Shown piece by piece: positions 30,550-41,730 of a DNA stretch of 64,000 nt. Under the pieces are notes generated by a model. It ran no database searches, was not told the origin of the DNA, and was given only the letters and a program-made list of their open reading frames with translations. The position numbers and the translations under genes are program-made. Numbering within the stretch: the stretch's first letter is position 1; every line of letters begins with the position of its first letter. This DNA is from Synechococcus sp. CC9902 (GTDB lineage Bacteria; Cyanobacteriota; Cyanobacteriia; PCC-6307; Cyanobiaceae), in the NCBI RefSeq assembly GCF_000012505.1, contig NC_007513.1:1860001-1924000 (forward strand). Direction: 5' to 3'.

Positions 30550-30971
30550 ACAACCTTGCGATGTGGTGAAGAGCGGAACGGTTCGATCGCCAGAGCCGCT
30601 GCTTCCACCACCCGCGGGTCAGAGTCATGCAAGGCACGACGCAACAACGGAAGGACAGATCGATGCCCCCAACATGCGGCCTGACGCACGGCCAAAAGCC
30701 GTTCCTCTGGGCCTGCATTCATGCCAAAACGCAAGGCTTGTTGAAGGCTGATCGTCTCTTGAACGGTGACTGGAGGCGTCCAATTGGACAAATCATCGTC
30801 TTTCGTTTTTGAGCGCTGCTCGGCTTCGATGACCAATTCAAGTTGCGTGCGATTGAGCTGAGCAATGGCGCTGGCGTCAGTGCTGGACAGCATTGGCTTG
30901 ACTGGCTTCCGTTGCAGCCAAAGAAAAACCGCGAGCAAACCAACAGCACCAGGGAGGAGAACGTTCTGCAT
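30507..30971 (-). CDS. HEAT-repeat protein with N-terminal membrane anchor
   Basis: The 154-residue product has an N-terminal hydrophobic stretch (VLLPGAVGLLAVFLWL), a linker, and one or two HEAT/PBS-lyase-like helical repeats (ERLLAVRQAACWGHRSVLPLLRRALHDSDPRVVEAAALAI). Such short repeats usually mediate protein contacts. No catalytic motif is seen. It is divergent from psaI and overlaps the end of the glycosyltransferase gene. Confidence 0.7.
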   Translation of the reverse strand: MQNVLLPGAVGLLAVFLWLQRKPVKPMLSSTDASAIAQLNRTQLELVIEAEQRSKTKDDDLSNWTPPVTVQETISLQQALRFGMNAGPEERLLAVRQAACWGHRSVLPLLRRALHDSDPRVVEAAALAIEPFRSSPHRKVVQASRPPRNVSRMR

Positions 30972-31060
30972 TTGGATTGACTTTTATGTCGCCGTAACGG
31001 CTAAAGAGAGGCCGTTAGATCGGTGATCTATACAGTAAACGCGAAGCTTTTGGCCTCGAC

Positions 31061-31177
31061 ATGACTGGAGAATTCGCTGCTGCCTGGCTGCCTGCGATTT
31101 TCGTGCCCATGACCGGAATCGTTTTTCCCGCAGTGTTCATCGTCCTCGTTGGTCGCGTGATCACCGCTGCCGAGTGA
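31061..31177 (+). CDS. psaI: Photosystem I reaction centre subunit VIII
   Basis: This 38-codon gene encodes [20 protein letters not shown] then [18 protein letters not shown]: a single membrane helix with the PsaI pattern WLPxIFVP. PsaI binds near PsaL and stabilises PSI trimers. It sits 43 bp before psaL on the same strand, the expected cyanobacterial arrangement. A TAACGGC...GCCGTTA inverted repeat lies upstream at about 30993-31016. Confidence 0.95.
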   Translation: MTGEFAAAWLPAIFVPMTGIVFPAVFIVLVGRVITAAE

Positions 31178-31220
31178 CCGCAGGCTGCGGATCGCCCCAA
31201 ACCCTCAGCATTCGTTTTCA

Positions 31221-31712
31221 ATGACTGTGACTCCTGCTTCTGATCCCTGTGTTGGCAACCTCGCCACACCGGTTAATAGCGGCTATTTCATCAAAGGCCT
31301 GATCAACAACCTGCCCTTGTACCGCGAAGGAATTTCACCAAATTTCCGCGGCCTCGAAACAGGTGCTGCTTTTGGTTATTTGCTCTACGGCCCCTTCACA
31401 ATCTGTGGCCCGCTGCGGGCTACGGAGTTCCAAGACACCGCCGGTGTCTTGGCGGCCATTGGAGCCGTTCATATCCTCACCCTGCTGTTCCTGCTCTACA
31501 ACCAGCCCGGGAAACAGCCCCACATTCCACCCTCCGACGTCACAGTCAACAATCCCCCGTCTGATCTGTTCACCCGTACGGGTTGGGCAGACTTCACCAG
31601 CGGTTTTTGGCTAGGCGGATGCGGTGGAGCTGTCTTTGCATGGTTCCTGTGCAGCACGGTTCATGTTCAAGACTTGTTCAACATCGCTGCTGGCGTTTGG
31701 AGTGTTGGCTAA
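31221..31712 (+). CDS. psaL: Photosystem I reaction centre subunit XI
   Basis: PsaL holds together PSI trimers and binds chlorophyll. The 163-residue protein contains [40 protein letters not shown] and two to three hydrophobic helices ([30 protein letters not shown]). Length and pattern match cyanobacterial PsaL. It is followed by a strong hairpin terminator. Confidence 0.97.
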   Translation: MTVTPASDPCVGNLATPVNSGYFIKGLINNLPLYREGISPNFRGLETGAAFGYLLYGPFTICGPLRATEFQDTAGVLAAIGAVHILTLLFLLYNQPGKQPHIPPSDVTVNNPPSDLFTRTGWADFTSGFWLGGCGGAVFAWFLCSTVHVQDLFNIAAGVWSVG

Positions 31713-31745
31713 ACCCACACGTCTCTAAAACGATTCATCGATTCA

Positions 31746-31783
31746 CCCCCCTGAAATGCACCTGATGCTTTTCGGGGGGTTTT
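31746..31783 (+). terminator. Rho-independent terminator after psaL
   Basis: CCCCCC at 31746-31751 pairs with GGGGGG at 31774-31779, extended by GAAA/TTTC with a one-base bulge, and is followed by TTTT. It is 33 bp after the psaL stop. Confidence 0.75.
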
Positions 31784-31819
31784 CATTGCAAGGTCCTCTC
31801 CATTTCTGAATCGTCCCGG

Positions 31820-34800
31820 ATGCGGTCGATCTCTCAGCCCTTCCTTCGGCGCCCCGTTTTCACGGTGGTGTGCAGCCTGCTCATTCTTTTGGCTGGGCTG
31901 ACCTCCATGGTGGGACTTGGACTCGAGGATCTTCCTCAACTTGCGCCGACAAGGGTGAGCGTGAGTGCAAGCTTCCCAGCGGCCTCCCCAGACGTCGTTG
32001 AGCAAAGCGTTACGGCTGTCTTGGAGCAGCAGCTCAACGGTCTTGAAGGGGTTGAAAGCATCAGCTCCACCAGCCGTCAAGGCGGAGCAAGTATCAGCCT
32101 GCGGTTCAGCGCGGGGGATCCCGAACTCAATGCGATCAAGGTTCAAAACGAAGTAAACCTGGCGACACGCCGCTTACCAACAGCGGTTGGTCGGCAAGGC
32201 CTACAGGTTCGACGCTCATCGAACGACCTACTGATGATCCTCGGATTTAGTCATCCGACTGATCAATACGTACCAACATTCCTCACGGGATGGCTTGATC
32301 AATCGCTGAGAGAATCTCTCCTCACCACGCCAGGGGTAGGGGATGTCGTTGTGTTTGGTGGGAGTGAGCTGTCCTTTCGGATTTGGTTAGACCCCCAGCG
32401 ATTGGAGCAAGCGAAGCTCACCGTCACGGACGTGACTCAGGCACTCGCAGAACAAAACGTCCTCGCAGCGATTGGAAGCATTGGTGCCTCACCCGCACCA
32501 ACTGGACAACTCATCAGCCTGCCCGTTGAAGCAGAAGGACGTCTTCGCAGCCAAGACGACTTTGAGAATCTCGTCCTACGTCGATTCGACAACGGAGGAC
32601 TACTCCGACTCAAAGATGTCGGCCGGGTGGTGCTGGGACAGAAAAGCTATGGCCGCACCGCCACGAACCTCCAGGGGGAACGTTCAGTTGCCGTCGGTCT
32701 TTATCAGCGGGACGGAGCCAACGCTCTGCAGGTGAGTCGATCGATCAAGGATCAACTCCAACAATTGGAATCGAACTTTCCACCGGGCGTTGAACTGTCG
32801 CTGATCGTCGACGTGGCTGACACGGTTCAAGACAACCTCGACCGCACGCTCGGCACCTTGCGCGACGCCGTGATTCTGGTGTTGCTCGTCCTGGTGTTGT
32901 TCCTTGGACGTTGGCGGTTAGCCATGATTCCAGGGATCGCCGTTCCGGTTGCTTTGGTCGGCAGCCTGATTGTTGTCCGACTGAGCGGATCGGAGCTGAA
33001 TAGTTTGATCCTGTTCGGCCTCGTGCTGGCCACTGGCATCGTGGTCGACGACGCGATTGTCGTCACGGAAGACATCGCAAGCCGCATCGAACGTGGTGAA
33101 GCCCCGCAGCAAGCCGCAGAAAATGCCATGGCCGAGCTTGCCGGCGCAGTGGTCGCAACGTCACTCGTTCTGGCAGCCGTTTTTATTCCAGTGCTTCTCA
33201 TTCCAGGATCCGTTGGCCGGTTGTACCAACCAATCGCCTTAGCCATTAGCGGGGCCATTTTGTTCTCCACCGTCAACGCACTGTCATTCACACCAATGGC
33301 AACAGCCAGAGTTCTGGGGACATGGAGCGGAGGACTCCCAAACCCGATTCAACGCTTTAGCGCGGGTTTACAACGCGGAATGACGCGCCTGCAAACGCTG
33401 TATGAACGACTTTTAAGGCAGTGGTTGAAGCGCAGCCAACTTCTCGCTGTGCTCCTCACGATCGGCTTGATCGGCACCTCTGCAGGTTTAGCCACGATTC
33501 CGACGTCGTTCATTCCCAATGAAGATCAAGGTCAACTCCGTGGCTACTTCACGCTTCCCGAGGGAGCGAGCCTGGAACGCACGGCGAAGGTGATGGACCA
33601 AATCCGAACCATCGTTGCCAAAGATCCCCTCATCAGAACCGGCAACTTTTACGCAGGAAATTCATTTGGAGAAAGCGGCGAAGACCGTGGATCCTTCTAT
33701 CTGCGTTTAGCCCCCATCCAGGAGCGAAACCAGCCAAACCAAAGCAGTGCAGCGATTCAACGTCGCCTTTCGCGAGCGATCCGAAGCCAAATCCCGTCCG
33801 CACGTGTGATCGTGACCACCCCTCCCACCGTTCGCGGGTTTAACAGCGAATCGGGCTTGGTGGTGGAGTTGTTAGATCGCAGCGGTGGACAACTCAGTCT
33901 TCCGGAATTTGAAGCGGTCGCTCAACGATTCATCGCGACAGCGCAAGCCGGTGGTCAATTTGAAAGGATTGGCACGCGATTTGATGCGTCATCGCCACGC
34001 TGGCGACTTGAACTTGACCGCGACCAAACCGCAGCCCTTGATCTGGACTATGGGGCCACATTGCGCGAAATCGGCACCGCCATCGGGGGCCGCTACGTGA
34101 ACGACACCTATGAAGGAGGGCGTGTTCGAAGTATTTACGTTCAATTAGAAGGGGACGAACGCAATAGCCCAGCAGATCTCACAAACTTGATGGTGCGGAA
34201 TCGCCAAGGAGAGATGATTTCGGTTGCATCCATTGCTCAATTAATCCGTGAGGAAGGTGCCAACAGCATTAGCCATTACGGCCTGAATCGTGCCATTCGA
34301 ATTACTGCTGTACCGAAACGAACAATCAGCAGTGGCCAAGCCATTCAAATGCTGGAACGCACGGGCGATCAGATCGGAGGAAACAATATTGGCCTGGCGT
34401 TTACTGGCTTGGCAAAAGAGGAACAGAAAGCACGAAGTGTCACCTGGCTGCTATTCAGTTTAGGAGTGTTGGTTGTGTATCTACTACTGGCAGGACTTTA
34501 CGAGAGCTTCATTGATCCATTCATAATTTTGCTCACAGTACCGATAGCACTCATGGGGGCACTGATTGGATTAAAGCTCAGGGGGTTGCCACTTGATGTC
34601 TACGGGCAAATGGGCTTCTTGGTTCTGATTAGCTTGGCTGCAAAAAATGGTATTTTGATCGTCGAATTTGCCAATCAAAGACTTTCGCAGGGGCTCAAAT
34701 TAGGCGACGCAATCCTGAGTGCAGCGGTCAATAGAATGCGCCCAATTGTACTGACAGCCGTTACATCACTTGCTGGATTCTTACCACTATTATTTGCCAG

Positions 34801-34951
34801 TGGCACGGGCTCAGCAAGCAGAATCAGCATTGGAACAGTGGTTTTTAGCGGTTTACTTACATCGACCCTTCTATCTCTTTTTGCGATACCCGCGCTATAT
34901 CTGCATCTAAAAAAAAGAACTGGAACGCCATCTTCATCTCCTCAAGACTGA
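31820..34951 (+). CDS. RND-family efflux transporter (AcrB/MexB-like)
   Basis: The 1043-residue inner-membrane pump is built as two repeats of six helices plus large periplasmic loops. TM4 contains the proton-relay aspartates in GIVVDDAIVVTEDI, and TM10 has the conserved lysine in LAAKNGILIVEF. These place it in the hydrophobe/amphiphile efflux group, expelling drugs, lipids or metabolites by proton antiport. A membrane-fusion (HlyD-like) adaptor and an outer-membrane TolC are not next to it. Base composition turns more AT-rich over the last about 500 bp. The start at 31820 (MRSISQPFLRRPVFTVV) is typical. Confidence 0.93.
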   Translation: MRSISQPFLRRPVFTVVCSLLILLAGLTSMVGLGLEDLPQLAPTRVSVSASFPAASPDVVEQSVTAVLEQQLNGLEGVESISSTSRQGGASISLRFSAGDPELNAIKVQNEVNLATRRLPTAVGRQGLQVRRSSNDLLMILGFSHPTDQYVPTFLTGWLDQSLRESLLTTPGVGDVVVFGGSELSFRIWLDPQRLEQAKLTVTDVTQALAEQNVLAAIGSIGASPAPTGQLISLPVEAEGRLRSQDDFENLVLRRFDNGGLLRLKDVGRVVLGQKSYGRTATNLQGERSVAVGLYQRDGANALQVSRSIKDQLQQLESNFPPGVELSLIVDVADTVQDNLDRTLGTLRDAVILVLLVLVLFLGRWRLAMIPGIAVPVALVGSLIVVRLSGSELNSLILFGLVLATGIVVDDAIVVTEDIASRIERGEAPQQAAENAMAELAGAVVATSLVLAAVFIPVLLIPGSVGRLYQPIALAISGAILFSTVNALSFTPMATARVLGTWSGGLPNPIQRFSAGLQRGMTRLQTLYERLLRQWLKRSQLLAVLLTIGLIGTSAGLATIPTSFIPNEDQGQLRGYFTLPEGASLERTAKVMDQIRTIVAKDPLIRTGNFYAGNSFGESGEDRGSFYLRLAPIQERNQPNQSSAAIQRRLSRAIRSQIPSARVIVTTPPTVRGFNSESGLVVELLDRSGGQLSLPEFEAVAQRFIATAQAGGQFERIGTRFDASSPRWRLELDRDQTAALDLDYGATLREIGTAIGGRYVNDTYEGGRVRSIYVQLEGDERNSPADLTNLMVRNRQGEMISVASIAQLIREEGANSISHYGLNRAIRITAVPKRTISSGQAIQMLERTGDQIGGNNIGLAFTGLAKEEQKARSVTWLLFSLGVLVVYLLLAGLYESFIDPFIILLTVPIALMGALIGLKLRGLPLDVYGQMGFLVLISLAAKNGILIVEFANQRLSQGLKLGDAILSAAVNRMRPIVLTAVTSLAGFLPLLFASGTGSASRISIGTVVFSGLLTSTLLSLFAIPALYLHLKKRTGTPSSSPQD

Positions 34952-35261
34952 CCTACCAACGATCAACACAATGGCCTCGGCGAGACACTCCTGATCATTG
35001 ACCTTGCAGGAAAAGCGGCAACTAATCTACTCAGGTATTAAAAATCAGCTCCACCATCACTGGAGACTTTAGGAGAACAATAATATTCAACCTCAAAAAA
35101 TAATCACCTCAGCGGCCAATAGAATGCAAAAGTGCAGAGATTCGTTAATTTGATGCATAAACAAGGGTGCGAGGCGTCCGCATCAAGACTCAATCAGGCG
35201 AGCATGGTTTCAATAATGACCAGGCACATCTGAGAAATCAGCTCATCACTATGGCGATGCA
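34952..35261. other. AT-rich intergenic region between the RND gene and psaB
   Basis: This convergent gap shows no credible gene on either strand and no clear structure apart from the psaB terminator at its right end. A small RNA cannot be excluded. Confidence 0.4.
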
Positions 35262-35295
35262 AACAAAAAGCCCCGTCCGATAAATCGGACGGGGC
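35262..35295 (-). terminator. Rho-independent terminator of psaAB
   Basis: On the minus strand GCCCCGTCCGA pairs with TCGGACGGGGC around a four-base loop (stems 35285-35295 and 35270-35280), followed by CTTTTTGTTT. It lies 47 bp past the psaB stop. Confidence 0.85.
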
Positions 35296-35342
35296 AGTAA
35301 TCGAGGAACGACTCGTGAATCAGACCGTTGAACTGATATAAA

Positions 35343-37550
35343 TCAACCGAACTTGCCTGAGGTCGAGGCTATGAGGAAGGCCGCGTAGGTGAGTACGTAA
35401 CCAACCGAGAAGTGAGCAAGACCCACAACCCTTGCCTGGACAATCGAGAGAGCCACAGGCTTATCACGCCAACCCATCATGTTGGCGATAGGGCTGCGCT
35501 GATGAGCCCAAACGATGGTCTCAATCAGTTCCTGCCAATAACCTCTCCAGGAAATCAGGAACATGAAACCTGTCGCCCATACCAGGTGACCGAACAGGAA
35601 CATCCAAGACCAAACGGCCAGGTTGTTGCTGCCAAACGGGTTATACCCGTTGATCAACTGGGAGGAATTCAGCCACAGGTAGTCGCGGAACCAACCCATG
35701 AGATAGGTGCTGGATTCGTTGAACTGGGCAACGTTGCCAGACCAAATCGCAAGGTGCTTCCAATGCCAGTAGAAGGTGAGCCAACCCACCGTGTTCAAAG
35801 CCCAGAACACCGCGAGGTAGAACGCATCCCAAGCTGAGATGTCGCAGGTACCGCCACGGCCAGGGCCATCACAAGGGAAGGAATAGCCGAAATCCTTCTT
35901 GTCGGGCATCAGCTTGGAACCACGGGCATCCAACGCACCCTTCACAAGGATGAGGGTTGTGGTGTGGAGTCCAAGAGCGATGGCGTGGTGCACAAGGAAG
36001 TCACCAGGACCAATCGGCAGGAACACATCGGTGTTGCCGTTGATTGCGCCCATCCAACCGTCCATGTAAGCGGCATTGGCATTGGCAGCCGCGCCTCCAG
36101 CATTGGAGAGCAGCACATCAAAGCCATAGATCGCTTTACCCGAGGCAGCTTGAACAAACTGAGCAAACACAGGCTCCACCAGGATCTGCTTCTCAGGCGT
36201 ACCGAAGGCAACAACAACGTCGTTATGGACGTAGAGGCCCAAGGTATGGAACCCGAGGAAGAGAGACACCCAGCTCAAGTGACTAATGATCGCTTCCTTG
36301 TGCTCGAGCATCCGAGCCAGGACGTTGTCCTTATTGGCTTCGGGGTCGTAATCACGAATGAAGAAGATCGCACCGTGAGCGAAGGCACCACACATCAAAG
36401 CGATGGCGATGTACTGGTGGTGGGTGTAAAGCGCTGCCGAGGTTGTGTAGTCCTTCGCGATGAAGGCATACGACGGCATCGCATACATGTGCTGCGCCAC
36501 CAAGCTGGTCACCACGCCGAGTGAGGCGAGGGCCAAGCCCAACTGGAAGTGAAGGCTGTTGTTGATGGTGTCGTACAGGCCTTTATGGCCAGCCCCCAAA
36601 TCCCCAGGAGTGCCCTTGGGAGGATTGTGGGTTTCGAGGATCTCCTTAATGGAGTGACCAATACCGAAGTTGGTCCGGTACATGTGACCGGCAATCACGA
36701 ACAAACAACCGATCGCCAAATGGTGATGGGCAATGTCCGTGAGCCAAAGAGCCTCTGTTTGGGGGTGAAAACCACCCAAGAAGGTCAAAATCGCAGTACC
36801 AGATCCTTCTGTACTCCCGAACACCTGATTCATGGAATCGGGGTTCTGGGCGTACACGCCCCAGTTGCCGGTGAAGAAAGGGCCAAGTCCTGCGGGATGA
36901 GGCATCACGCTGAGGAAATTGTCCCAACCGACGTGCTGACCACGGGACTCAGGGATCGCCACGTGAACCAGGTGACCGGTCCAAGCGATGGAGCTGAATC
37001 CAAAGAGAACAGCGAGGTGATGGTTCAAACGCGACTCAGCGTTTTTGAACCAAGCAAGAGAAGGACGGAACTTGGGTTGCAGATGCAACCAACCAGCGAA
37101 CAGGGCCCAAGCCGACAGGATCATCATGAAGATGGATCCTTGATACAGCTCGGCATTCGTGGTCATGCCGATTGTGTAAAACCAGTGATAAAGGCCTGAG
37201 TAGGCAATGTTCACTGGGGAGGAAGCACCAGCTTGGGTAAAGGCGTCAATGGCGCCTTGACCAAAGTGGGGATCCCAAATTGCGTGAGCGATGGGGCGCA
37301 CGTGCAGAGGGTCGGCGACCCACTGCTCGAAGTTGCCCTGCCAGGCGATGTGGAACAGGTTTCCCGAAACCCACAGGCCGATGATCGCGAGATGGCCGAA
37401 ATGTGTGGAGAAGAGCTTTTGATAAAGCCGCTCCTCCGTCATTCCGTCATGGCTCTCGAAGTCGTGAGCCGTGGCGATCCCGTACCAAATACGGCGGGTT
37501 GTCGGGTCCTGGGCCAGACCCTGGCTGAACGAAGGAAATTTCGTTGCCAT
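35343..37550 (-). CDS. psaB: Photosystem I P700 apoprotein A2
   Basis: PsaB is one half of the PSI heterodimer that binds P700, the A1 and FX cofactors and most chlorophylls. The 735-residue protein starts [20 protein letters not shown] and has the FX-ligand loop [20 protein letters not shown] with both cysteines, plus eleven hydrophobic helices. It lies 21 bp after psaA, so the two are one transcript. Confidence 0.99.
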   Translation of the reverse strand: MATKFPSFSQGLAQDPTTRRIWYGIATAHDFESHDGMTEERLYQKLFSTHFGHLAIIGLWVSGNLFHIAWQGNFEQWVADPLHVRPIAHAIWDPHFGQGAIDAFTQAGASSPVNIAYSGLYHWFYTIGMTTNAELYQGSIFMMILSAWALFAGWLHLQPKFRPSLAWFKNAESRLNHHLAVLFGFSSIAWTGHLVHVAIPESRGQHVGWDNFLSVMPHPAGLGPFFTGNWGVYAQNPDSMNQVFGSTEGSGTAILTFLGGFHPQTEALWLTDIAHHHLAIGCLFVIAGHMYRTNFGIGHSIKEILETHNPPKGTPGDLGAGHKGLYDTINNSLHFQLGLALASLGVVTSLVAQHMYAMPSYAFIAKDYTTSAALYTHHQYIAIALMCGAFAHGAIFFIRDYDPEANKDNVLARMLEHKEAIISHLSWVSLFLGFHTLGLYVHNDVVVAFGTPEKQILVEPVFAQFVQAASGKAIYGFDVLLSNAGGAAANANAAYMDGWMGAINGNTDVFLPIGPGDFLVHHAIALGLHTTTLILVKGALDARGSKLMPDKKDFGYSFPCDGPGRGGTCDISAWDAFYLAVFWALNTVGWLTFYWHWKHLAIWSGNVAQFNESSTYLMGWFRDYLWLNSSQLINGYNPFGSNNLAVWSWMFLFGHLVWATGFMFLISWRGYWQELIETIVWAHQRSPIANMMGWRDKPVALSIVQARVVGLAHFSVGYVLTYAAFLIASTSGKFG

Positions 37551-37571
37551 AGAGGGGGAGGTCAGGTGAGG

Positions 37572-39875
37572 TCAGCCGACCACAAGAATGTGGGCGTGGA
37601 AGAAAGCCCAAGTGGTCGCAATACCACCCAAGAGGTAGTGGGCAACACCCACTGCACGGCCTTGGATGATTGAAAGCGCACGGGGCTGGATGGCAGGAGC
37701 CACCTTCAACTTGTTGTGGGCCCAAACAATGGACTCAATCAACTCCTGCCAATAGCCGCGGCCACTGAACAGGAACATCAGGCTGAACGCCCAGATGAAG
37801 TGAGCACCTAGGAACATGATTCCGTAGGCACTGGTGGAGGATCCATAGCTGTTGATCACCTGCACGGCCTGAGCCCAGAGGTAATCACGCAGCCAACCAT
37901 TAATGGTGATGGCGCTCTGCGCAAAGTTTCCGTTGGTGATGTGCGCAACAGAACCATCCGCATTCACCGTCCCCCAAATATCGCTTTGCATCTTCCATGA
38001 GAAGTGGAAAATAACAATCGACAGGGAGTTGTACATCCAGAACAGGCCAAGGAACACGTGGTCCCAAGCCGACACCTGACATGTACCGCCACGGCCAGGG
38101 CCGTCGCAGGAGAAGCGGAAGCCGAGGTTCGCCTTATCTGGAATCAGACGGGAACTACGGGCATACAGAACACCCTTCAGCAGGATCAACACCGTCACGT
38201 GAATCGTGAAGGCATGGATGTGGTGCACCATGAAATCAGCGGTGCCCAATGGCATTGGAGCAGCCGCGACTTTTCCGCCGACAGCGACAACAGAACCGTT
38301 GAACACTTCACTCACGCCAGCCAAAGCGTTGGGAGCAGTGCTACCCGCCGCGGCCGCGTGTGCGTTTTGAATCCACTGAGCAAAGATCGGCTGAATTGAA
38401 ATCGCCTGATCGCTGAACATGTCCTGGGGACGCCCCAGGGCACGCATGGTGTCGTTGTGGATATAGAGGCCGAAGCTGTGGGCTCCGAGCCAGATGCACA
38501 CCCAGTTGAGGTGGCTGATGATCGCATCGCGAGCCTTGAGAACACGATCGAGCACGTTGTCGATGTGTTTCGCAGGGTCGTAATCACGAACCATGGCGAT
38601 AGCGGCGTGAGCCGCGCCACCAACAATCAAGAAGCCACCAATCCAGATGTGATGGGTGAACAAACCGATTTGAGTTGGGTAATCAACCGCCATATACGCG
38701 TAAGGAGGCATCGCGTACATGTGCTGAGCAACGATGATGCTCAACGAACCCAGCATTGCCAGGTTCACGGCCAATTGGGCATGCCAGGAAGTGGTCATGA
38801 ACTCATAGAGCCCATCGTGACCATTGGGTGCGGGGAACAGGAGGGGATCGCCCTTCTGACCTTCGTGGATCTCCTTGATGGAGTGACCAATGCCCCAGTT
38901 GGTCCGGTACATATGACCGGCAACAATGAACAAGACAGCGATCGCCACGTGGTGGTGAGCGATGTCGGTCATCCAAAGGCTTCCGGTCACAGGGTTCAAA
39001 CCACCTTTAAAGGTGAGGAAGTCCCCGTAAGCCGCCCAGTTACCTGAGAAGAAAGCGGAAATACCAGACCCAATGCCTGGATAAAGCTGTGCCAATAAGT
39101 CCTGATTAAAGAACTCATGGGGAAGAGGGATGTCTGCCGCCGAAGCGATGGTGGTGCCGTTTAAAACCAGCGGTTCGCCGGCATCAATGGCATCCATCAA
39201 CTTGGTGACGGGGAGGGACACATGAATCAAGTGTCCAGCCCATGACAGAGAGCCAAGACCCAGCAAACCTGCCAGGTGGTGGTTGAGCATGGACTCAACG
39301 TTCTGGAACCACTCCAGCTTTGGAGCTGACTTGTGGTAATGGAAAACTCCAGCGTTGAGCATGAGTCCGGCCATCACCAACGCACCGATGGCCAAAGCCA
39401 TGAGCTGGGTTTCGCTGGTGATGCCCCATCCACGCCAAACGTGGAAGAGACCTGAGGTGATCTGAATGCCGTTAAATCCGGCACCCATGTCACCGTTCAG
39501 GATTTCCTGGCCAAAGATCGGCCACACCACCTGAGCACTTGGCTTCACGTGGGTGGGATCAGCTAGCCAACCGGAATAGTTGGAGAAGCGAGCGCCGTGG
39601 AAGAAGGCGCCGCTCAGCCAGATGAAAATGACGGCCAAATGGCCGAAATGAGCTGAGAAGATTCGCCGAGAGACCTCTTGAAGGTCACTCGTATGAGCGT
39701 CGAAATCGTGAGCGTTGGCGTGAAGGTTCCAAACCCAGGTTGTGGTTTTGGGACCCTTTGCGAGGGCTCGGTCGAAATGTCCGGGCTTGCCGAACAATTC
39801 AAAGGTTGCAGGATTGTCAACCTTTTCGACCTGGCTCTTCGCGTCACTCCCACGTTCAGGTGGGCTGATGGTCAT
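37572..39875 (-). CDS. psaA: Photosystem I P700 apoprotein A1
   Basis: PsaA pairs with PsaB to form the PSI core. The 767-residue product starts [20 protein letters not shown]; the FX loop is [21 protein letters not shown] used the ATG at 39875, preceded by GAGGAA about eight bases upstream; the longer frame to 39986 reads through the structured leader. Length is slightly above the typical 750-755, which fits picocyanobacterial PsaA with extra loop residues. Confidence 0.99.
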   Translation of the reverse strand: MTISPPERGSDAKSQVEKVDNPATFELFGKPGHFDRALAKGPKTTTWVWNLHANAHDFDAHTSDLQEVSRRIFSAHFGHLAVIFIWLSGAFFHGARFSNYSGWLADPTHVKPSAQVVWPIFGQEILNGDMGAGFNGIQITSGLFHVWRGWGITSETQLMALAIGALVMAGLMLNAGVFHYHKSAPKLEWFQNVESMLNHHLAGLLGLGSLSWAGHLIHVSLPVTKLMDAIDAGEPLVLNGTTIASAADIPLPHEFFNQDLLAQLYPGIGSGISAFFSGNWAAYGDFLTFKGGLNPVTGSLWMTDIAHHHVAIAVLFIVAGHMYRTNWGIGHSIKEIHEGQKGDPLLFPAPNGHDGLYEFMTTSWHAQLAVNLAMLGSLSIIVAQHMYAMPPYAYMAVDYPTQIGLFTHHIWIGGFLIVGGAAHAAIAMVRDYDPAKHIDNVLDRVLKARDAIISHLNWVCIWLGAHSFGLYIHNDTMRALGRPQDMFSDQAISIQPIFAQWIQNAHAAAAGSTAPNALAGVSEVFNGSVVAVGGKVAAAPMPLGTADFMVHHIHAFTIHVTVLILLKGVLYARSSRLIPDKANLGFRFSCDGPGRGGTCQVSAWDHVFLGLFWMYNSLSIVIFHFSWKMQSDIWGTVNADGSVAHITNGNFAQSAITINGWLRDYLWAQAVQVINSYGSSTSAYGIMFLGAHFIWAFSLMFLFSGRGYWQELIESIVWAHNKLKVAPAIQPRALSIIQGRAVGVAHYLLGGIATTWAFFHAHILVVG

Positions 39876-40281
39876 CGAGTCGTTCCTCGAGGGACGGGAT
39901 CGAGGTGGTGGGCCACCCCTCCGACGAACCGAAGCTCGTCGGGGCCCCGAACACAGCTCCGCAAGGGAGCCATGGCCGGGCGTCAATGCTTTAAAGGAAG
40001 CCGAAACCCCTTTACTGCACTGAAGCTAGGGCCCCAAAAGAGGGGACCGCTGAAAAAAGCATAGGGGCGGACGATGACCATTCCGCCACATGAGTTACAA
40101 AGGTTCAATCCTGCTGTTAAGCAGTCAGCAACAGGACTCTGCAGAACCCCAACAACCAAGCAAAATCGAAAAAAAGAAGGGATTGTTTTACACAATTCAG
40201 ACCAATTAATCGGCCTGTTTAACAACAACTCTTTTCAATGGCGTCCCACCCGTCAAAATGAACTCATTGCACTGACACGCC
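39876..40281 (-). promoter_or_regulatory. psaAB promoter and leader region
   Basis: The 406-bp gap separates psaA (minus) from the secreted-protein gene at 40282 (plus). The psaA-proximal part is GC-rich and structured: CCGACGA at 39921-39927 pairs with TCGTCGG at 39936-39942, followed by the palindrome GGGGCCCC. The distal half is AT-rich and probably contains the light-responsive promoter. No exact HLR1 repeat was found. Confidence 0.4.
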
Positions 40282-41715
40282 ATGTCACGCCCGGGCCTAA
40301 TGCCATTTATGGGGTTGCTGATGGCGATGCTGCTCATCACAGGCATGCCAGTCGCAGGTTTAGCCCTGCCCACTTGGATGCTTGGAAAGGACAGTCGTCA
40401 GGAAACGCCCCTGGCAAGCCAGGTTCCATCGGGACGATTGCAAGAAGTTGCCCCCCCTGGAGCGGTGCAACAACTGCGCGAAAACCTGCAGCGTTATCAA
40501 CCGAATCTGCGTCTCATTAGCCCAACTGACGACAGCGAGATCAACGCCGACAGCATCGATCTCGTCCTGGAAGTGAAGGACTGGCCTGTGAGCCGAGATC
40601 TAGAACTCGGTCTTGGCCCCCATGTCGTCGTGCAAATTGACAATCAACCGCCACGTCAACTGGACGAACTCGATGGCAATCGTGTGCATGTGCAACTGGA
40701 CGACCTCTCCCCAGGCAGCCATCGGTTCAGCGCTTGGACGGCATATCCCTGGGGAGAAGCAGTAAAAACGCCTGGCGCCAACCTTCAAGGACGATTCCAT
40801 CTCTGGCAACGCATCGAAGGGACCCAGCCAAAAGACGACGCGCCATGGATTGTTCCCGTGACAAGTTCGGCCAGTCCAGCCCTACAACCATTGCTCTTGG
40901 ACTGGATCATTTGGAATGCTCCCCTCCAAAACCTGCGTGATGGGGACGGTCGGTGGCGATTGCGGATCAGCGTGGATGGGGACAGTTTTTTAGTGGATCA
41001 CCAAGAAGCGCTTTGGCTGAAGGGGAGTTCCTCCAGCCGTGGGAATTTGGTGCAGATGGAGCTGCTCAATGGAGTCGGAGAGCCGATCACGCCTGAATTC
41101 AACAATCAGCTCATCCATCAATCAGGCCGAAGAACGGGAACCCCACCGTGGATGAAAGCTCAACTCACGCAGGAGGAACTCACACGGCTCAGCGGAGCGC
41201 CACGCATTCCCTCCGCAGACCTGGTGCCAGAGGCAAAGGCAAAACCAGAACCAATAGAGGAGAGAGAAACAAAACCAAAAGCCCAGCCAGTTGTCACGGC
41301 AGAGAACCTGACTGAATCACCCGATGAAGGTGAGGTCACAGCTTCGCCCAAGCCCGAGGCATCGCCGGAGGCCGCACAAGTGGAAGATTCAGACAAGGGA
41401 GTCAGTGATCTCATGGGATCTGAGCCCGAACCGAAACTGAATGCTGATGCGTTGGGCGATGAACAAGACAGCACAGACGACTCGGACGACTCCACCTTCG
41501 AAGAAGCAGCTGACGATGTCAGCAAGGACAACAGTGACGACCTCGCACCCCCAGCCGAGCCAATCGCCTTGGACGACCAAGGTCCACTCCCGAAGAGCGA
41601 AAAACCATCCATGCCTGTTCCTTCAGCATCGGAAGAGCGCGTCATACCAACCAGTCGCCTGGGAGGATCAGCACGGGAGTTGCTGAATGACGACGGCAGC
41701 TTGCGCAAGCCCTGA
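40282..41715 (+). CDS. Secreted protein with acidic low-complexity C-terminus, unknown function
   Basis: The 477-residue protein begins with a hydrophobic signal or anchor (FMGLLMAMLLITGMPVAGLAL). Residues about 70-290 form a folded region rich in beta strands (RLISPTDDSEINADSIDLVLEV; LGLGPHVVVQIDNQPPRQL; LSPGSHRFSAWTAYPWGEAVK), which reads like Ig-like folds. From about 310 on it is dominated by Glu, Asp, Pro, Ser and Lys and is probably disordered. I recall homologues next to cobJ in picocyanobacteria but no function. The stop is 15 bp before the likely start of the CbiG-CobJ gene. Confidence 0.75.
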   Translation: MSRPGLMPFMGLLMAMLLITGMPVAGLALPTWMLGKDSRQETPLASQVPSGRLQEVAPPGAVQQLRENLQRYQPNLRLISPTDDSEINADSIDLVLEVKDWPVSRDLELGLGPHVVVQIDNQPPRQLDELDGNRVHVQLDDLSPGSHRFSAWTAYPWGEAVKTPGANLQGRFHLWQRIEGTQPKDDAPWIVPVTSSASPALQPLLLDWIIWNAPLQNLRDGDGRWRLRISVDGDSFLVDHQEALWLKGSSSSRGNLVQMELLNGVGEPITPEFNNQLIHQSGRRTGTPPWMKAQLTQEELTRLSGAPRIPSADLVPEAKAKPEPIEERETKPKAQPVVTAENLTESPDEGEVTASPKPEASPEAAQVEDSDKGVSDLMGSEPEPKLNADALGDEQDSTDDSDDSTFEEAADDVSKDNSDDLAPPAEPIALDDQGPLPKSEKPSMPVPSASEERVIPTSRLGGSARELLNDDGSLRKP

Positions 41716-41730
41716 ACAAATCCTGAAGCC

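Noticed and set aside
36549-37199. Long open frame opposite psaB (216 codons)
   Set aside because: It is a shadow of the strongly conserved psaB gene; the translation has no recognisable domain.
40094-40110. GTTACAAAGGTTCAAT as a possible HLR1 (RpaB) site for psaAB
   Set aside because: The first half matches the repeat but the second half does not; too weak to claim.
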